Assembly: GCF_000718165.1 (NCBI RefSeq)
Contig: NZ_JOEY01000027.1
Span: 1-64,000 of the forward strand
Length of the DNA stretch: 64,000 nucleotides
Reading direction: 5' to 3'
Source of the DNA: Streptomyces fulvoviolaceus
GTDB taxonomy: Bacteria; Actinomycetota; Actinomycetes; Streptomycetales; Streptomycetaceae
Part shown: piece by piece, positions 35,753 through 49,949 of the stretch
Layout: each line of letters begins with the position of its first letter
How positions within the stretch are numbered: position 1 is the first letter of the stretch
Made by a program: the position numbers and the translations under genes
Notes under the pieces: model-generated
What the model saw: only the letters and a program-made list of their open reading frames with translations
What the model was told of the DNA's origin: nothing
Database searches by the model: none

Positions 35753-36103
35753 TCATGCTCCTTGGGCATGGGACGGAGTCTCTGCGGCCGGGCTCGAAGG
35801 AGTCTGCCCGGTGGCCGAGTCGGCGGCGGAGGGCCCGCCCCTGCGTGCACGCCAGGCGTTACGCAGCATTTCGTGCCACCGCGGACGCCTGCGCGGCGGG
35901 ACATGGTCCACACCGCCCAGCGACCACGGATTGCACCGCAGGATGCGCCAGGCCGTGAGTGCCGTTCCCTTGATCGCACCGTGCCGGTCGATGGCCTGGT
36001 AGCCGTAGTGGGAGCACGACGGGTAGTACTTGCACACCGGCCCGAGCAGTGGGCTGATGGTCCACTGGTACAGCTTGATCAGTGCCAGCAGCGGGTACTT
36101 CAT
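35753..36103 (-). CDS. yidD: Membrane protein insertion efficiency factor YidD
   Basis: A 116-residue YidD protein: [30 protein letters not shown] with the family Cys cluster, and [18 protein letters not shown]. The last 35 residues are a disordered extension beyond the usual length. Its ATG overlaps the rnpA stop by three bases (ATGA), and yidC starts four bases after its stop. Confidence 0.95.
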   Translation of the reverse strand: MKYPLLALIKLYQWTISPLLGPVCKYYPSCSHYGYQAIDRHGAIKGTALTAWRILRCNPWSLGGVDHVPPRRRPRWHEMLRNAWRARRGGPSAADSATGQTPSSPAAETPSHAQGA

Positions 36104-36471
36104 CGCGCGCCCCCTCCCAGCAGCCGCTGAAGGGCGGCATCCAGGTCTCGGGCCAGTTGTTGGTGATCGGCGTCACCCGCGTCGGGCAGCGCTCGTACGA
36201 CTACCAGGCTACCGGGGGGCAACAGGGCGACCCGGTCGCGCATCAGATGGCGAAGTCTGCGCCTCACCTTGTTGCGCACGACCGCGCCGCCGACGGCTTT
36301 GCTCACGACGAAACCCGCACGCGTCGGGGGAGCGCTCTCCCCAGGCGCGTGCGGGTCCGTGGCACCGCTACGAAGATGGACGACGAGGGACGGGCGGCCG
36401 GCCCGGCGCCCTCGTCGTACTGCGGTCGCGAAGTCTTCGCGCCGCCTCAGCCGATGCTCGGTAGGCAGCAC
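36100..36471 (-). CDS. rnpA: Ribonuclease P protein component
   Basis: The 123-residue protein subunit of RNase P, which supports 5-prime tRNA maturation. [20 protein letters not shown] at the start and the RNR motif ([21 protein letters not shown]) are diagnostic. GTG 36471 lies 21 bp after rpmH. It ends overlapping yidD. Confidence 0.96.
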   Translation of the reverse strand: MLPTEHRLRRREDFATAVRRGRRAGRPSLVVHLRSGATDPHAPGESAPPTRAGFVVSKAVGGAVVRNKVRRRLRHLMRDRVALLPPGSLVVVRALPDAGDADHQQLARDLDAALQRLLGGGAR

Positions 36472-36492
36472 GACGTCATGACCTGATCAGGA

Positions 36493-36630
36493 TCAGGCGG
36501 ACAGGCTGGCGCGACCCTTGCCACGACGGTTCGCGAGAATCGCGCGACCGGCACGGGTACGCATCCGCAGGCGGAAGCCGTGGGTCTTCGCGCGACGACG
36601 GTTGTTCGGCTGGAAGGTGCGCTTGCTCAC
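36493..36630 (-). CDS. rpmH: 50S ribosomal protein L34
   Basis: The 45-residue bL34 protein, read directly from the minus strand: [18 protein letters not shown], then [20 protein letters not shown] and RASLSA. GTG 36630 has GGAG eight bases upstream. It is the first gene of the rpmH-rnpA-yidD-yidC-jag operon and is divergent from dnaA, the usual bacterial arrangement. Confidence 0.98.
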   Translation of the reverse strand: MSKRTFQPNNRRRAKTHGFRLRMRTRAGRAILANRRGKGRASLSA

Positions 36631-37014
36631 TCGGGGGCTCCAGAAATAAATCGTTGGTTGCGGGGTGCCGTCCTGGCTGTCACCGTGCGCCCACGAGTAG
36701 CTCGCGTCACGCCCGAGTGCACCGCTTCCCGATCACCTAGAAGCGATCTGTGCCCATCGGAGGCAGGCGGCAGCAGCCATCGACAACTCGACCTGGTCAC
36801 GGTACGCGGGGCTACGCCATCCGGTCAAACCAACGGTCACGGGGAGACACTATCCACAGCCTGGGGACAACAACTTGAACCGCACCCGTCGCCCTGACTA
36901 CCGTGGCTGAACTCCGATTCGTTCCCTTGTCCCCTTCTCCTGGCTCCACCCCCTTGTGAAACCCGACCCGTCCCACAACCACACGTTCGTGGGACTCGTG
37001 AGAGAGCGTGCCCT
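36631..37014. promoter_or_regulatory. rpmH / dnaA divergent region with two DnaA boxes
   Basis: A 384-bp gap with two facing DnaA-like 9-mers, 36850-36858 (CTATCCACA) and 36862-36870 (TGGGGACAA, minus strand). Paired boxes before dnaA fit DnaA autorepression. The rest holds no coding frame. Confidence 0.7.
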
Positions 37015-38958
37015 GTGGCTGACGTACCTGCCGATCTTGCCGCAGTGTGGCCACGAGTGATGGAACAACTTCTCGGTGAGGGGCGCGGGCAGGGTGTGGA
37101 GACGAAGGACGAGCACTGGATCCGGCGCTGCCAGCCCCTCGCACTCGTCGCGGACACCGCACTGCTCGCCGTACCGAACGAATTTGCGAAAGGCGTACTG
37201 GAGGGCCGCCTGGCCCCCATCGTCAGCGAGACGCTGAGCCGCGAGTGCGGCCGCCCGATCCGCATCGCGATCACCGTCGACGACTCCGCGGGCGAGCCCC
37301 CGACCCCGCTTGCGCCGCCCTCCCGGCCCCAGCCCCGCTACGAGGAGCCCGAGCTCCCCGCCGGTCAGTACGAGGGCTACGGCCGCCACCGCGCCGACGA
37401 CCGCGGACCGGGTCGCCCCGAGCAGCAGTCCGGCCACCAGGGTGACCACACCCCCCGCCCCGACCAACTGCCCACCGCCCGCCCCGCGTACCCGGGCGAG
37501 TACCAGCGCCCCGAGCCCGGCGCCTGGCCGCGCCCGCCCCAGGACGAGTACAGCTGGCAGCAGCCCCGACTCGGCTTCCCGGAGCGGGACCCGTACGCGT
37601 CGCCGCAGGAGAACTACGGAGCCCCCTCGCAGGACTACCGTCCGCAGCCGATGGAGCGCTCGCCCTACGACACACAGCGCCCGGACTACGACCAACAGCG
37701 CTCCGACTACGACCAGCACCGCCCCGATTACGACCAGCGCCCGGACTACGACCAGCCACGGTCCGACTACGACCAGCGCGACGCCCGCCGGGACCGCCCC
37801 GACTCGCAGTCCGGCTCCGGTCACGTGCACCGCGGCGGCCCGGTCGGCTCCAACCTGCCCGCCTCCAGCGGCGCCCCCGGCCCCCTGGCCGCGCAGCCCG
37901 CGCCGGCCACCGGCCCCGGTGAACCGACCGCACGCCTGAACCCGAAGTACCTCTTCGACACGTTCGTCATCGGCGCCTCCAACCGCTTCGCGCACGCGGC
38001 CGCGGTGGCCGTCGCCGAGGCGCCGGCGAAGGCGTACAACCCCCTCTTCATCTACGGGGAGTCGGGACTCGGCAAGACGCACCTGCTGCACGCGATCGGG
38101 CACTACGCCCGCAGCCTCTACCCGGGCACGCGCGTGCGGTACGTGAGCTCGGAGGAGTTCACCAACGAGTTCATCAACTCCATCCGCGACGGCAAGGGCG
38201 ACAGCTTCCGCAAGCGCTACCGCGAGATGGACATCCTGCTCGTCGACGACATCCAGTTCCTCGCGGACAAGGAGTCGACGCAGGAGGAGTTCTTCCACAC
38301 CTTCAACACGCTCCACAACGCGAACAAGCAGATCGTGCTGTCCAGCGACCGGCCGCCGAAGCAGCTGGTCACGCTGGAGGACCGGCTGAGGAACCGTTTC
38401 GAGTGGGGCCTGATCACCGACGTCCAGCCGCCCGAGCTGGAGACGCGTATCGCGATCCTCCGCAAGAAGGCGGTGCAGGAGCAGCTCAACGCCCCGCCGG
38501 AGGTGCTGGAGTTCATCGCCTCCCGGATCTCGCGCAACATCCGCGAGCTGGAGGGGGCGCTGATCCGGGTGACGGCGTTCGCGTCGCTCAACCGGCAACC
38601 GGTGGACCTCGGCCTCACCGAGATCGTCCTCAAGGACCTCATCCCCGGCGGCGACGACGGGGCGCCCGAAATCACGTCGACAGCCATCATGAGCGCGACC
38701 GCCGACTACTTCGGCCTCACGGTCGAGGACCTGTGCGGCACCTCGCGCGGCCGCGCGCTGGTGACGGCCCGCCAGATCGCCATGTACCTGTGCCGCGAGC
38801 TGACGGACCTCTCGCTGCCGAAGATCGGCGCGCTGTTCGGCGGCCGCGACCACACGACGGTCATGCACGCCGACCGCAAGATCCGCAATCTGATGGCCGA
38901 GCGGCGCTCCATCTACAACCAGGTCACCGAGCTGACGAACCGCATCAAGAACGGCTGA
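37015..38958 (+). CDS. dnaA: Chromosomal replication initiator DnaA
   Basis: A 647-residue initiator. Domain I (1-90) starts [18 protein letters not shown]. Domain II is very long and disordered (about 90-305), Pro/Tyr/Gln/Asp-rich, with five DYDQ repeats at residues 224-254. The AAA+ domain III begins about 307 ([20 protein letters not shown]) with Walker [10 protein letters not shown] near 348 and Walker [10 protein letters not shown]. Domain IV ends with the DnaA-box helix [15 protein letters not shown] near 611. GTG 37015 follows GAGAGAG. The long domain II is typical of Streptomyces. Confidence 0.98.
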   Translation: MADVPADLAAVWPRVMEQLLGEGRGQGVETKDEHWIRRCQPLALVADTALLAVPNEFAKGVLEGRLAPIVSETLSRECGRPIRIAITVDDSAGEPPTPLAPPSRPQPRYEEPELPAGQYEGYGRHRADDRGPGRPEQQSGHQGDHTPRPDQLPTARPAYPGEYQRPEPGAWPRPPQDEYSWQQPRLGFPERDPYASPQENYGAPSQDYRPQPMERSPYDTQRPDYDQQRSDYDQHRPDYDQRPDYDQPRSDYDQRDARRDRPDSQSGSGHVHRGGPVGSNLPASSGAPGPLAAQPAPATGPGEPTARLNPKYLFDTFVIGASNRFAHAAAVAVAEAPAKAYNPLFIYGESGLGKTHLLHAIGHYARSLYPGTRVRYVSSEEFTNEFINSIRDGKGDSFRKRYREMDILLVDDIQFLADKESTQEEFFHTFNTLHNANKQIVLSSDRPPKQLVTLEDRLRNRFEWGLITDVQPPELETRIAILRKKAVQEQLNAPPEVLEFIASRISRNIRELEGALIRVTAFASLNRQPVDLGLTEIVLKDLIPGGDDGAPEITSTAIMSATADYFGLTVEDLCGTSRGRALVTARQIAMYLCRELTDLSLPKIGALFGGRDHTTVMHADRKIRNLMAERRSIYNQVTELTNRIKNG

Positions 38959-38982
38959 CAGAGCCGGTCGTACGGCGCCGAG

Positions 38983-39013
38983 GGCGCTCCTGGGACGAGG
39001 TCCCGGGGGCGCC
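38983..39013 (+). terminator. Terminator after dnaA
   Basis: A 14-bp stem including G-U pairs (38983-38996 with 39000-39013) and a GAG loop is followed by TTT, 24 bp after the dnaA stop. It keeps dnaA transcription out of oriC. Confidence 0.7.
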
Positions 39014-39839
39014 TTTCGCCATCTCCGGGGGCGCCCCTCGTCATTCCCGGAGCACCCGCTGTTCGAATAGCTGCCGCGTTACGGCCACTCTCCACAGATT
39101 CGGCGACTTTCTCCCGTCCACACCCTGGGGACTGGGAAGTTGTCCAGATCACGGTCCACAGGGCGCTTGTTGAAAGACCATCAGACCAGGTCAGGTGGTT
39201 GTGGATTGGTGGACGAAGGATCTCCACAGACTGTGGACAGTCGCGTGATCCACAACCTGTGCACGGAGTTGTCCACCGGCAACCCACAGGCTGAGCCCGG
39301 TTGTCCCCAGCGATCCCCAGCTTCTCCACATCGCTGTCCACTGTTCGGCAACGCGACGCGCCAGATCACCGAGTCGAGTGAAAGGCGTCACACGAAGGTG
39401 CCGGGTTGCCCTGTGGGAAAGGTGGGTAAAGCTGGGGACGGCGCTGGGGAGAAGTCGCCTTGGGCTGTGCATGGAGTGTGCAGAACTTTCCGTTCTCCAC
39501 AGATGCGCCCAGTTGTCCACCGCCTCCGCCCACAGGGCCCGTGGACAAAATTTCGGTGCTGACCTGCGCAAACACGGTTATCCACCGTTTCCACAGCCCC
39601 TACTACTACTCCCAACTAGAGAGAGCTGGGAATCCGTTTCGAAGGGGGTCCTGTGCACAACTCGCTGTCCGGCTCCCGACTGCCCCTCGTCACGACTTGA
39701 CCCCGAGAGGCACCTACTGTCAGTGGGGTGCGTCAGACTGTTCCCCGGTGTCCTTCCCCTCACTGGGGCCGACGACACCGAGACAGACGACGAAGCCAGG
39801 CAGGCCGAGAAGCGCCGGCAACAGCAGGAGGCGGCAACA
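39014..39839. other. oriC: Chromosomal origin of replication oriC
   Basis: The non-coding dnaA-dnaN gap. I read about 18 nine-mers within two mismatches of TTGTCCACA. Plus-strand one-mismatch sites: 39140-39148, 39269-39277, 39301-39309, 39322-39330, 39493-39501, 39513-39521. Minus-strand one-mismatch sites: 39232-39240, 39540-39548, 39652-39660. Two-mismatch sites include 39088, 39114, 39152, 39220, 39246, 39334, 39412, 39578 and 39587 (starts). No site is a perfect match. An AT-richer stretch (39541-39620) lies near the dnaN side. Size and density match Streptomyces oriC. Confidence 0.93.
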
Positions 39840-40970
39840 GTGAAGATCCGGGTGGAACGCGACGTACTCGCGGAGGCAGTGGCCTGGGCGGCACGCAGCC
39901 TCCCGGCCCGTCCGCCGGCGCCTGTCCTCGCCGGCCTTCTGCTGAAGGCCGAGGAAGGCCAGCTGAGCCTGTCCAGCTTCGACTACGAGGTCTCCGCGAG
40001 GGTCTCCGTGGACGCCGAGGTCGAGGAGGAGGGCACCGTCCTCGTCTCCGGCCGGCTCCTCGCCGACATCTGCCGCGCCCTCCCCAACCGCCCGGTGGAG
40101 ATTTCCACAGACGGTGTACGGGCGACCGTGGTCTGCGGTTCCTCGCGATTCACACTCCACACCCTGCCTGTGGAGGAGTACCCGGCGCTGCCGCAGATGC
40201 CGACCGCCACCGGCACCGTCCCCGGTGAGGTCTTCGCCTCCGCCGCCGCTCAGGTGGCCATCGCGGCCGGCCGTGACGACACGCTGCCGGTCCTCACGGG
40301 TGTGCGCATCGAGATCGAGGGCGACACCGTCACGCTGGCGTCCACCGACCGCTACCGCTTCGCGGTCCGTGAGTTCCTGTGGAAGCCGGAGAACCCGGAG
40401 GCGTCCGCGGTGGCCCTGGTGCCCGCCAAGACGCTCCTGGACACCGCCAAGGCCCTCACGAGCGGCGACAGCGTCATCCTGGCGCTCTCCGGCTCGGGCG
40501 CGGGCGAGGGTCTGATCGGTTTCGAGGGCGCCGGCCGTCGTACGACGACGCGCCTCCTGGAGGGCGACCTTCCGAAGTACCGCTCGCTGTTCCCGACGGA
40601 GTTCAACTCCATCGCCGTCATCGAGACCGCCCCCTTCGTAGAGGCTGTCAAGCGCGTGGCCCTGGTCGCCGAGCGCAACACCCCGGTGCGGCTCAGCTTC
40701 GAACAGGGCGTGCTCATCCTGGAGGCCGGTTCCAGCGACGACGCACAGGCTGTGGAGAGGGTCGACGCCCAGCTGGAGGGCGACGACGTGTCGATCGCCT
40801 TCAACCCGACCTTCCTGCTGGACGGCCTGAGCGCCATCGACTCCCCGGTGGCCCAGCTGTCCTTCACGACGTCCACCAAGCCGGCGCTGCTCAGCGGCAA
40901 GCCGGCCCTGGACGCCGAGGCGGACGAGGCCTACAAGTACCTGATCATGCCTGTGCGACTGAGTGGCTGA
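39840..40970 (+). CDS. dnaN: DNA polymerase III beta subunit (sliding clamp)
   Basis: The 376-residue beta clamp that tethers polymerase to DNA. Three tandem clamp folds: KIRVERDVLAEAVAWAARSLPARP starts the first, FASAAAQVAIAAGRDDTLPVLTGV the second, and the FVEAVKRVALVAERNTPVRL helix the third; it ends LIMPVRLSG. GTG 39840 has AGGAGG eight bases upstream; the frame is open far upstream into oriC, but that part is not coding. A near copy of its last eight codons occurs 68 bp after the stop. Confidence 0.98.
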   Translation: MKIRVERDVLAEAVAWAARSLPARPPAPVLAGLLLKAEEGQLSLSSFDYEVSARVSVDAEVEEEGTVLVSGRLLADICRALPNRPVEISTDGVRATVVCGSSRFTLHTLPVEEYPALPQMPTATGTVPGEVFASAAAQVAIAAGRDDTLPVLTGVRIEIEGDTVTLASTDRYRFAVREFLWKPENPEASAVALVPAKTLLDTAKALTSGDSVILALSGSGAGEGLIGFEGAGRRTTTRLLEGDLPKYRSLFPTEFNSIAVIETAPFVEAVKRVALVAERNTPVRLSFEQGVLILEAGSSDDAQAVERVDAQLEGDDVSIAFNPTFLLDGLSAIDSPVAQLSFTTSTKPALLSGKPALDAEADEAYKYLIMPVRLSG

Positions 40971-41007
40971 GCAGGCGAGCAGGCTTGAGCTGGACGACTG
41001 CTGAGGG

Positions 41008-41027
41008 TGTGGGGGTTATGCCCCACA
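41008..41027 (+). terminator. Weak hairpin after dnaN
   Basis: A 7-bp stem (41008-41014 with 41021-41027) around GTTATG, 38 bp after dnaN, without a T-tract. A weak terminator or pause site at best. Confidence 0.35.
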
Positions 41028-41037
41028 AGGTCGCAGC

Positions 41038-41061
41038 ATGCCGGTGCGGCTCAGCGGCTGA
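41038..41061 (+). repeat. Near copy of the last eight dnaN codons
   Basis: This stretch would encode MPVRLSG-stop, the same as the dnaN end at 40947-40970. Twenty of 24 bases match, and all four differences are at third codon positions. It is not in a usable gene. It looks like a remnant of an older dnaN 3-prime end or a short duplication. Confidence 0.55.
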
Positions 41062-41089
41062 TCAACCCCGTCAGAGAACCCGCAGGTCG

Positions 41090-41115
41090 GGGCATACGTT
41101 TGAGCGCGTATGCCC
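41090..41115. promoter_or_regulatory. Inverted repeat upstream of gnd
   Basis: Nine-base arms (41090-41098 and 41107-41115) are exact reverse complements around eight bases, 85 bp upstream of gnd. It could be an operator or a weak terminator for dnaN; no regulator can be assigned. Confidence 0.35.
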
Positions 41116-41199
41116 ACAGGTGTGCGTGAGCGTCCGGGTTTAGGCTCGGACGTAGGTACGAAGGTGCCACACACGCCACAGCAACCTAAGGAACAACTG

Positions 41200-42075
41200 A
41201 TGGAGCTCGGTCTCGTCGGCCTCGGCAAGATGGGCGGCAACATGCGCGAGCGGATCCGCCGCGCAGGCCACACCGTCATCGGATACGACCGCAACCCGGA
41301 CCTCGCCGATGTCCACAGCCTGGAAGAGCTTGTGGGCAAGCTCAAGGGCCCGCGTGTGGTGTGGGTGATGGTTCCCGCCGGTGCCGCGACCCAGTCCACC
41401 GTCGACGAGCTCGGCGAGCTGCTGGAGCCCGGTGACGTCGTCGTGGACGGCGGCAACTCGCGCTGGACGGACGACGAGAAGCACGCCGAGGAGCTGGCGG
41501 CCAAGGGCATCGGCTTCGTCGACTGCGGTGTCTCGGGCGGTGTGTGGGGCCTGGAGAACGGCTACGCGCTGATGTACGGCGGTGACGCGGAGAACGTCGC
41601 CAAGGTGCAGCCGGTCTTCGACGCGCTGAAGCCCGAGGGCGACCTCGGCTCGGTGCACGCCGGCAAGGTCGGCGCGGGCCACTTCGCGAAGATGGTCCAC
41701 AACGGCATCGAGTACGCGATGATGCAGGCCTATGCCGAGGGCTGGGAGCTGCTGGAGAAGGTCGACTCCGTGACGGACGTCCGGGAGGTCTTCCGCTCCT
41801 GGCAGGAGGGCACGGTCATCCGCTCCTGGCTGCTGGACCTGGCGGTCAACGCCCTCGACGAGGACGAGCACCTGGAGAAGCTGCGCGGTTTCGCACAGGA
41901 CTCCGGCGAAGGCCGCTGGACTGTGGAGGCCGCCATCGACAACGCGGTGCCGCTGCCGGCGATCACCGCGTCGCTGTTCGCGCGGTTCGCCTCCCGCCAG
42001 GAGGACTCGCCGCAGATGAAGATGATCGCGGCGCTGCGCAACCAGTTCGGCGGCCACGCGGTAGAGAAGAAGTAA
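41200..42075 (+). CDS. gnd: 6-phosphogluconate dehydrogenase, decarboxylating (short type)
   Basis: A 291-residue enzyme oxidising 6-phosphogluconate to ribulose 5-phosphate and CO2 in the pentose phosphate pathway. It is of the short (about 300-residue) class: cofactor motif LGLVGLGKMGGN, VVDGGNSRWTDD, the catalytic GVSGGVWGLENGYALM and KMVHNGIEYAMMQ. ATG 41200 follows AAGGAA. It lies between dnaN and recF, as in other Streptomyces. Confidence 0.95.
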   Translation: MELGLVGLGKMGGNMRERIRRAGHTVIGYDRNPDLADVHSLEELVGKLKGPRVVWVMVPAGAATQSTVDELGELLEPGDVVVDGGNSRWTDDEKHAEELAAKGIGFVDCGVSGGVWGLENGYALMYGGDAENVAKVQPVFDALKPEGDLGSVHAGKVGAGHFAKMVHNGIEYAMMQAYAEGWELLEKVDSVTDVREVFRSWQEGTVIRSWLLDLAVNALDEDEHLEKLRGFAQDSGEGRWTVEAAIDNAVPLPAITASLFARFASRQEDSPQMKMIAALRNQFGGHAVEKK

Positions 42076-42126
42076 TCCACAGGACTGCTGAGCAGTCCAC
42101 AAGCCGGGGGAGGTCGGCGACCGACC

Positions 42127-43248
42127 ATGCACGTCACGCACCTGTCGCTGGCCGACTTCCGCTCGTACGCCCGGGTCGAGGTTCCGCTCGACCCGGGCGT
42201 CACCGCGTTCGTGGGCCCCAACGGGCAGGGCAAGACGAACCTGGTCGAGGCGATCGGCTATCTCGCCACCCTCGGCAGCCACCGTGTCTCCTCGGATGCT
42301 CCCCTGGTCCGCATGGGCGCCGATCGCGCGGTGATCCGGGCGCAGGTCAAGCAGGGCGAGCGGCAGCAACTGGTCGAGCTGGAGCTGAACCCCGGCAAGG
42401 CGAACCGCGCCCGTATCAACAGGTCGTCGCAGGTCAGGCCGCGGGACGTGCTGGGGATCGTACGGACCGTGCTGTTCGCGCCCGAGGACCTCGCTCTGGT
42501 GAAGGGCGATCCGGGCGAGCGGCGGCGTTTCCTCGACGAGCTGATCACCGCCCGCTCGCCGCGCATGGCCGGGGTCCGCTCCGACTACGAGCGGGTGCTC
42601 AAGCAGCGCAACACCCTGCTGAAGTCGGCCGCCCTCGCGAGAAGGCACGGCGGCCGCTCGATGGACCTTTCCACCCTCGACGTGTGGGACCAGCATCTCG
42701 CGCGTGTGGGTGCCGAGTTGCTCGCCCAGCGGCTCGATCTGATCGCCTCGATCCAGCCGCTGGCCGACAAGGCGTACGAGCAACTGGCCCCCGGCGGCGG
42801 CCCGGTCGCGCTGGAGTACAAGCCGTCCGCGCCCGGTGAGGCGCACACGCGCGAGCATCTCTACGAGCAGCTGACGGGGGCGCTCGCCGAGGTGCGCAAG
42901 CAGGAGATCGAGCGGGGCGTCACCCTCGTAGGACCTCATCGGGACGATGTGATTCTCAAACTCGGTCAGTTGCCGGCCAAGGGATACGCCTCGCACGGCG
43001 AGTCGTGGTCCTACGCGCTCGCGCTGCGCCTGGCCTCCTACGACCTGCTGCGTGCCGAGGGCAACGAGCCGGTGCTGATCCTCGACGACGTCTTCGCGGA
43101 GCTGGACACCCGTCGCCGTGAGCGGCTGGCCGAGCTGGTCGCGCCCGGCGAGCAGGTGCTGGTGACGGCGGCGGTGGACGACGACGTACCGCACGTACTG
43201 GCGGGGACGCGGTACTCCGTGGCGGAGGGGACGGTGGAGCGCGTATGA
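42127..43248 (+). CDS. recF: DNA replication and repair protein RecF
   Basis: A 373-residue SMC-like ATPase that helps load RecA at gapped [22 protein letters not shown] then Walker [20 protein letters not shown] (near residues 30-45), the [21 protein letters not shown] segment, GPHRDD, and Walker [15 protein letters not shown] 42127 starts it. It overlaps dciA by four bases (ATGA). Confidence 0.97.
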   Translation: MHVTHLSLADFRSYARVEVPLDPGVTAFVGPNGQGKTNLVEAIGYLATLGSHRVSSDAPLVRMGADRAVIRAQVKQGERQQLVELELNPGKANRARINRSSQVRPRDVLGIVRTVLFAPEDLALVKGDPGERRRFLDELITARSPRMAGVRSDYERVLKQRNTLLKSAALARRHGGRSMDLSTLDVWDQHLARVGAELLAQRLDLIASIQPLADKAYEQLAPGGGPVALEYKPSAPGEAHTREHLYEQLTGALAEVRKQEIERGVTLVGPHRDDVILKLGQLPAKGYASHGESWSYALALRLASYDLLRAEGNEPVLILDDVFAELDTRRRERLAELVAPGEQVLVTAAVDDDVPHVLAGTRYSVAEGTVERV

Positions 43249-43787
43249 CCACAGAGGAACCCACCGAACCCACCCCGAAGAAGGCCCCCGAACCCTCCGG
43301 CGTCGACCTCGCGCGCGTGGCGCTCAGGGCCGCGAAGGAACAGGCACGCGCGCGTGGGGACGCGGCGCAGCAGAAGAAGCAGGCGCGGCGGGGCGGTCTG
43401 CGCTCCGGCGCGCGCGCCGACGGTCGCGACCCCATGGCGTTCGGCGCTGCCATTAACCGCTTGATCACCGAGCGGGGTTGGGAGACCCCGGCCGCGGTGG
43501 GCGGTGTGATGGGCCGCTGGCCTCAGATCGTGGGCGAGGACCTGGCCAAGCACTGTGTGCCGGAGAAGTACGACGAGGAGGAGCGGGTCCTGGTCGTACG
43601 CTGCGACTCCACGGCGTGGGCGACGAACCTGCGCCTGCTCGCCCCGCAGCTGGTCGCGCGCCTCAACGAGGATCTGGGCCACGGCGCGGTGAAGTTGATC
43701 AAGGTGAACGGCCCTGGTGGTCCCCCTCGCCGTTACGGCCCCCTGCGTGCTCCGGGCAGCACGGGACCCGGTGACACCTACGGGTGA
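43245..43787 (+). CDS. dciA: DciA-type helicase-associated protein (DUF721)
   Basis: A 180-residue protein: a basic disordered N-terminus ([20 protein letters not shown], then a Lys/Arg/Gly stretch) and a C-terminal DUF721 domain ([25 protein letters not shown], then [17 protein letters not shown]). DUF721/DciA is the ancestral factor that assists DnaB loading in bacteria lacking DnaC or DnaI. Its ATG overlaps the recF stop. dnaB is in this window too, so both partners lie within about 40 kb. Confidence 0.9.
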   Translation: MTTEEPTEPTPKKAPEPSGVDLARVALRAAKEQARARGDAAQQKKQARRGGLRSGARADGRDPMAFGAAINRLITERGWETPAAVGGVMGRWPQIVGEDLAKHCVPEKYDEEERVLVVRCDSTAWATNLRLLAPQLVARLNEDLGHGAVKLIKVNGPGGPPRRYGPLRAPGSTGPGDTYG

Positions 43788-46212
<2,425 letters not shown>

Positions 46213-46254
46213 GTCGGTCTCAGCTGACCGCACCAGGAAGGATCTTCACCAGCA

Positions 46255-48846
<2,592 letters not shown>

Positions 48847-48864
48847 GACGAGGAGTGAGTCATC

Positions 48865-49674
48865 GTGAGCGGAGCCACGGGCGCCGGATCGACCGGTACT
48901 TCCACCGGTTCTTCCACCGGTCCTGAGACGGACGGCGGCGGCCGTGGCTCTGCCGCGCGTGCGACAGATTCGCACACGTCGCGTGTGACGGATTCGCACA
49001 CGACCAACCTGCAAGCGATCAAGTCGCCCGCGACCGACTCGCACTCGCCCGACTCTCATGGATCCCAGGGGGGAACTGTGACGGACACCCAGCCGCCGGC
49101 CCAGCCCGCGGCACCCGCCGCACCGCCGCAGACGCCGGCCCAGCAGTCGGCCTCGCCGCTGCCCGGGGAGCGGCAGCCGCAGCAGCCGGCCGGGCCCTAC
49201 CACCCGCCGCAGGCCTACCCGACGGCTGCTCCGGCGGGCGGTCCTGCGGGCTCTCCCGCAAGCGCGGTACGGCGGCCGCGCACGGGTGCGCGGACGACGC
49301 CCCGTACCCGCAAGGCGCGTCTGCGGGTGGCCAAGGCCGACCCGTGGTCGGTGATGAAGGTCAGCTTCCTGCTCTCCATCGCGCTGGGCGTCTGCACCAT
49401 CGTCGCGGCCGCCGTGCTGTGGATGGTCATGGATGCGATGGGCGTCTTCTCGACGGTCGGCGGCACGATCTCCGAGGCGACCGGCTCGAACGAGTCGAAC
49501 GGCTTCGACCTGCAGTCGTTCCTGTCCCTGCCGAACGTCCTGATGTTCACGTCGATCATCGCGGTCATCGACGTCGTCCTCGCGACGGCCCTCGCGACCC
49601 TCGGCGCGTTCATCTACAACCTCTCCGCGGGCTTCGTCGGCGGTATCGAGCTGACGCTGGCCGAGGACGAGTAA
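48865..49674 (+). CDS. DUF3566 membrane protein
   Basis: A 269-residue protein with a long Ser/Thr/Pro/Gln-rich N-terminus (1-150), then ARLRVAKADPWSVMKVSFLLSIALG and two membrane helices (about 170-195 and 225-250), the DUF3566 pattern. The homologue next to gyrA in mycobacteria has the same layout. GTG 48865 follows GAGGAG, 18 bp after gyrA, so it is in the gyrase operon. Function unknown; the N-terminus is probably cytosolic and disordered. Confidence 0.9.
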   Translation: MSGATGAGSTGTSTGSSTGPETDGGGRGSAARATDSHTSRVTDSHTTNLQAIKSPATDSHSPDSHGSQGGTVTDTQPPAQPAAPAAPPQTPAQQSASPLPGERQPQQPAGPYHPPQAYPTAAPAGGPAGSPASAVRRPRTGARTTPRTRKARLRVAKADPWSVMKVSFLLSIALGVCTIVAAAVLWMVMDAMGVFSTVGGTISEATGSNESNGFDLQSFLSLPNVLMFTSIIAVIDVVLATALATLGAFIYNLSAGFVGGIELTLAEDE

Positions 49675-49786
49675 ACGCGCTCCCAAACCTCCGGTGGCGG
49701 TCCTGTGAGAACCGATTTTGGGACTGCCCGCGTCGTGCGCTAATCTTCAGGAGTCAGCGCGCGGGACACACTCCGCAGAGCGCGGC

Positions 49787-49863
49787 GGGGCTATAGCTCA
49801 GTTGGTTAGAGCGCATCCCTGATAAGGATGAGGCCACAGGTTCAAATCCTGTTAGCCCCACCA
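49787..49863 (+). tRNA. tRNA-Ile (GAT anticodon)
   Basis: A full cloverleaf: acceptor GGGGCTA pairs with TAGCCCC (49853-49859), D arm AGCTCAGTTGGTTAGAGC, anticodon loop with GAT at 49821-49823, and TTCAAAT T-loop. Discriminator A at 49860 and an encoded CCA at 49861-49863. A terminator follows. Confidence 0.98.
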
Positions 49864-49871
49864 GCACGAAG

Positions 49872-49900
49872 ACCCCCGACCGATCATGGTCGGGGGTTTT
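49872..49900 (+). terminator. Terminator after tRNA-Ile
   Basis: A perfect 10-bp stem (49872-49881 with 49888-49897) around GATCAT, followed by a run of T. A classic intrinsic terminator. Confidence 0.95.
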
Positions 49901-49949
49901 TGGCATCTACGGGCGTGTGTCCGGGCCGCGCTCGACGGGCCGAACGCCG

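Noticed and set aside
39378..39839. dnaN beginning within oriC
   Set aside because: The frame stays open by chance; the clamp fold and the AGGAGG site support GTG 39840.
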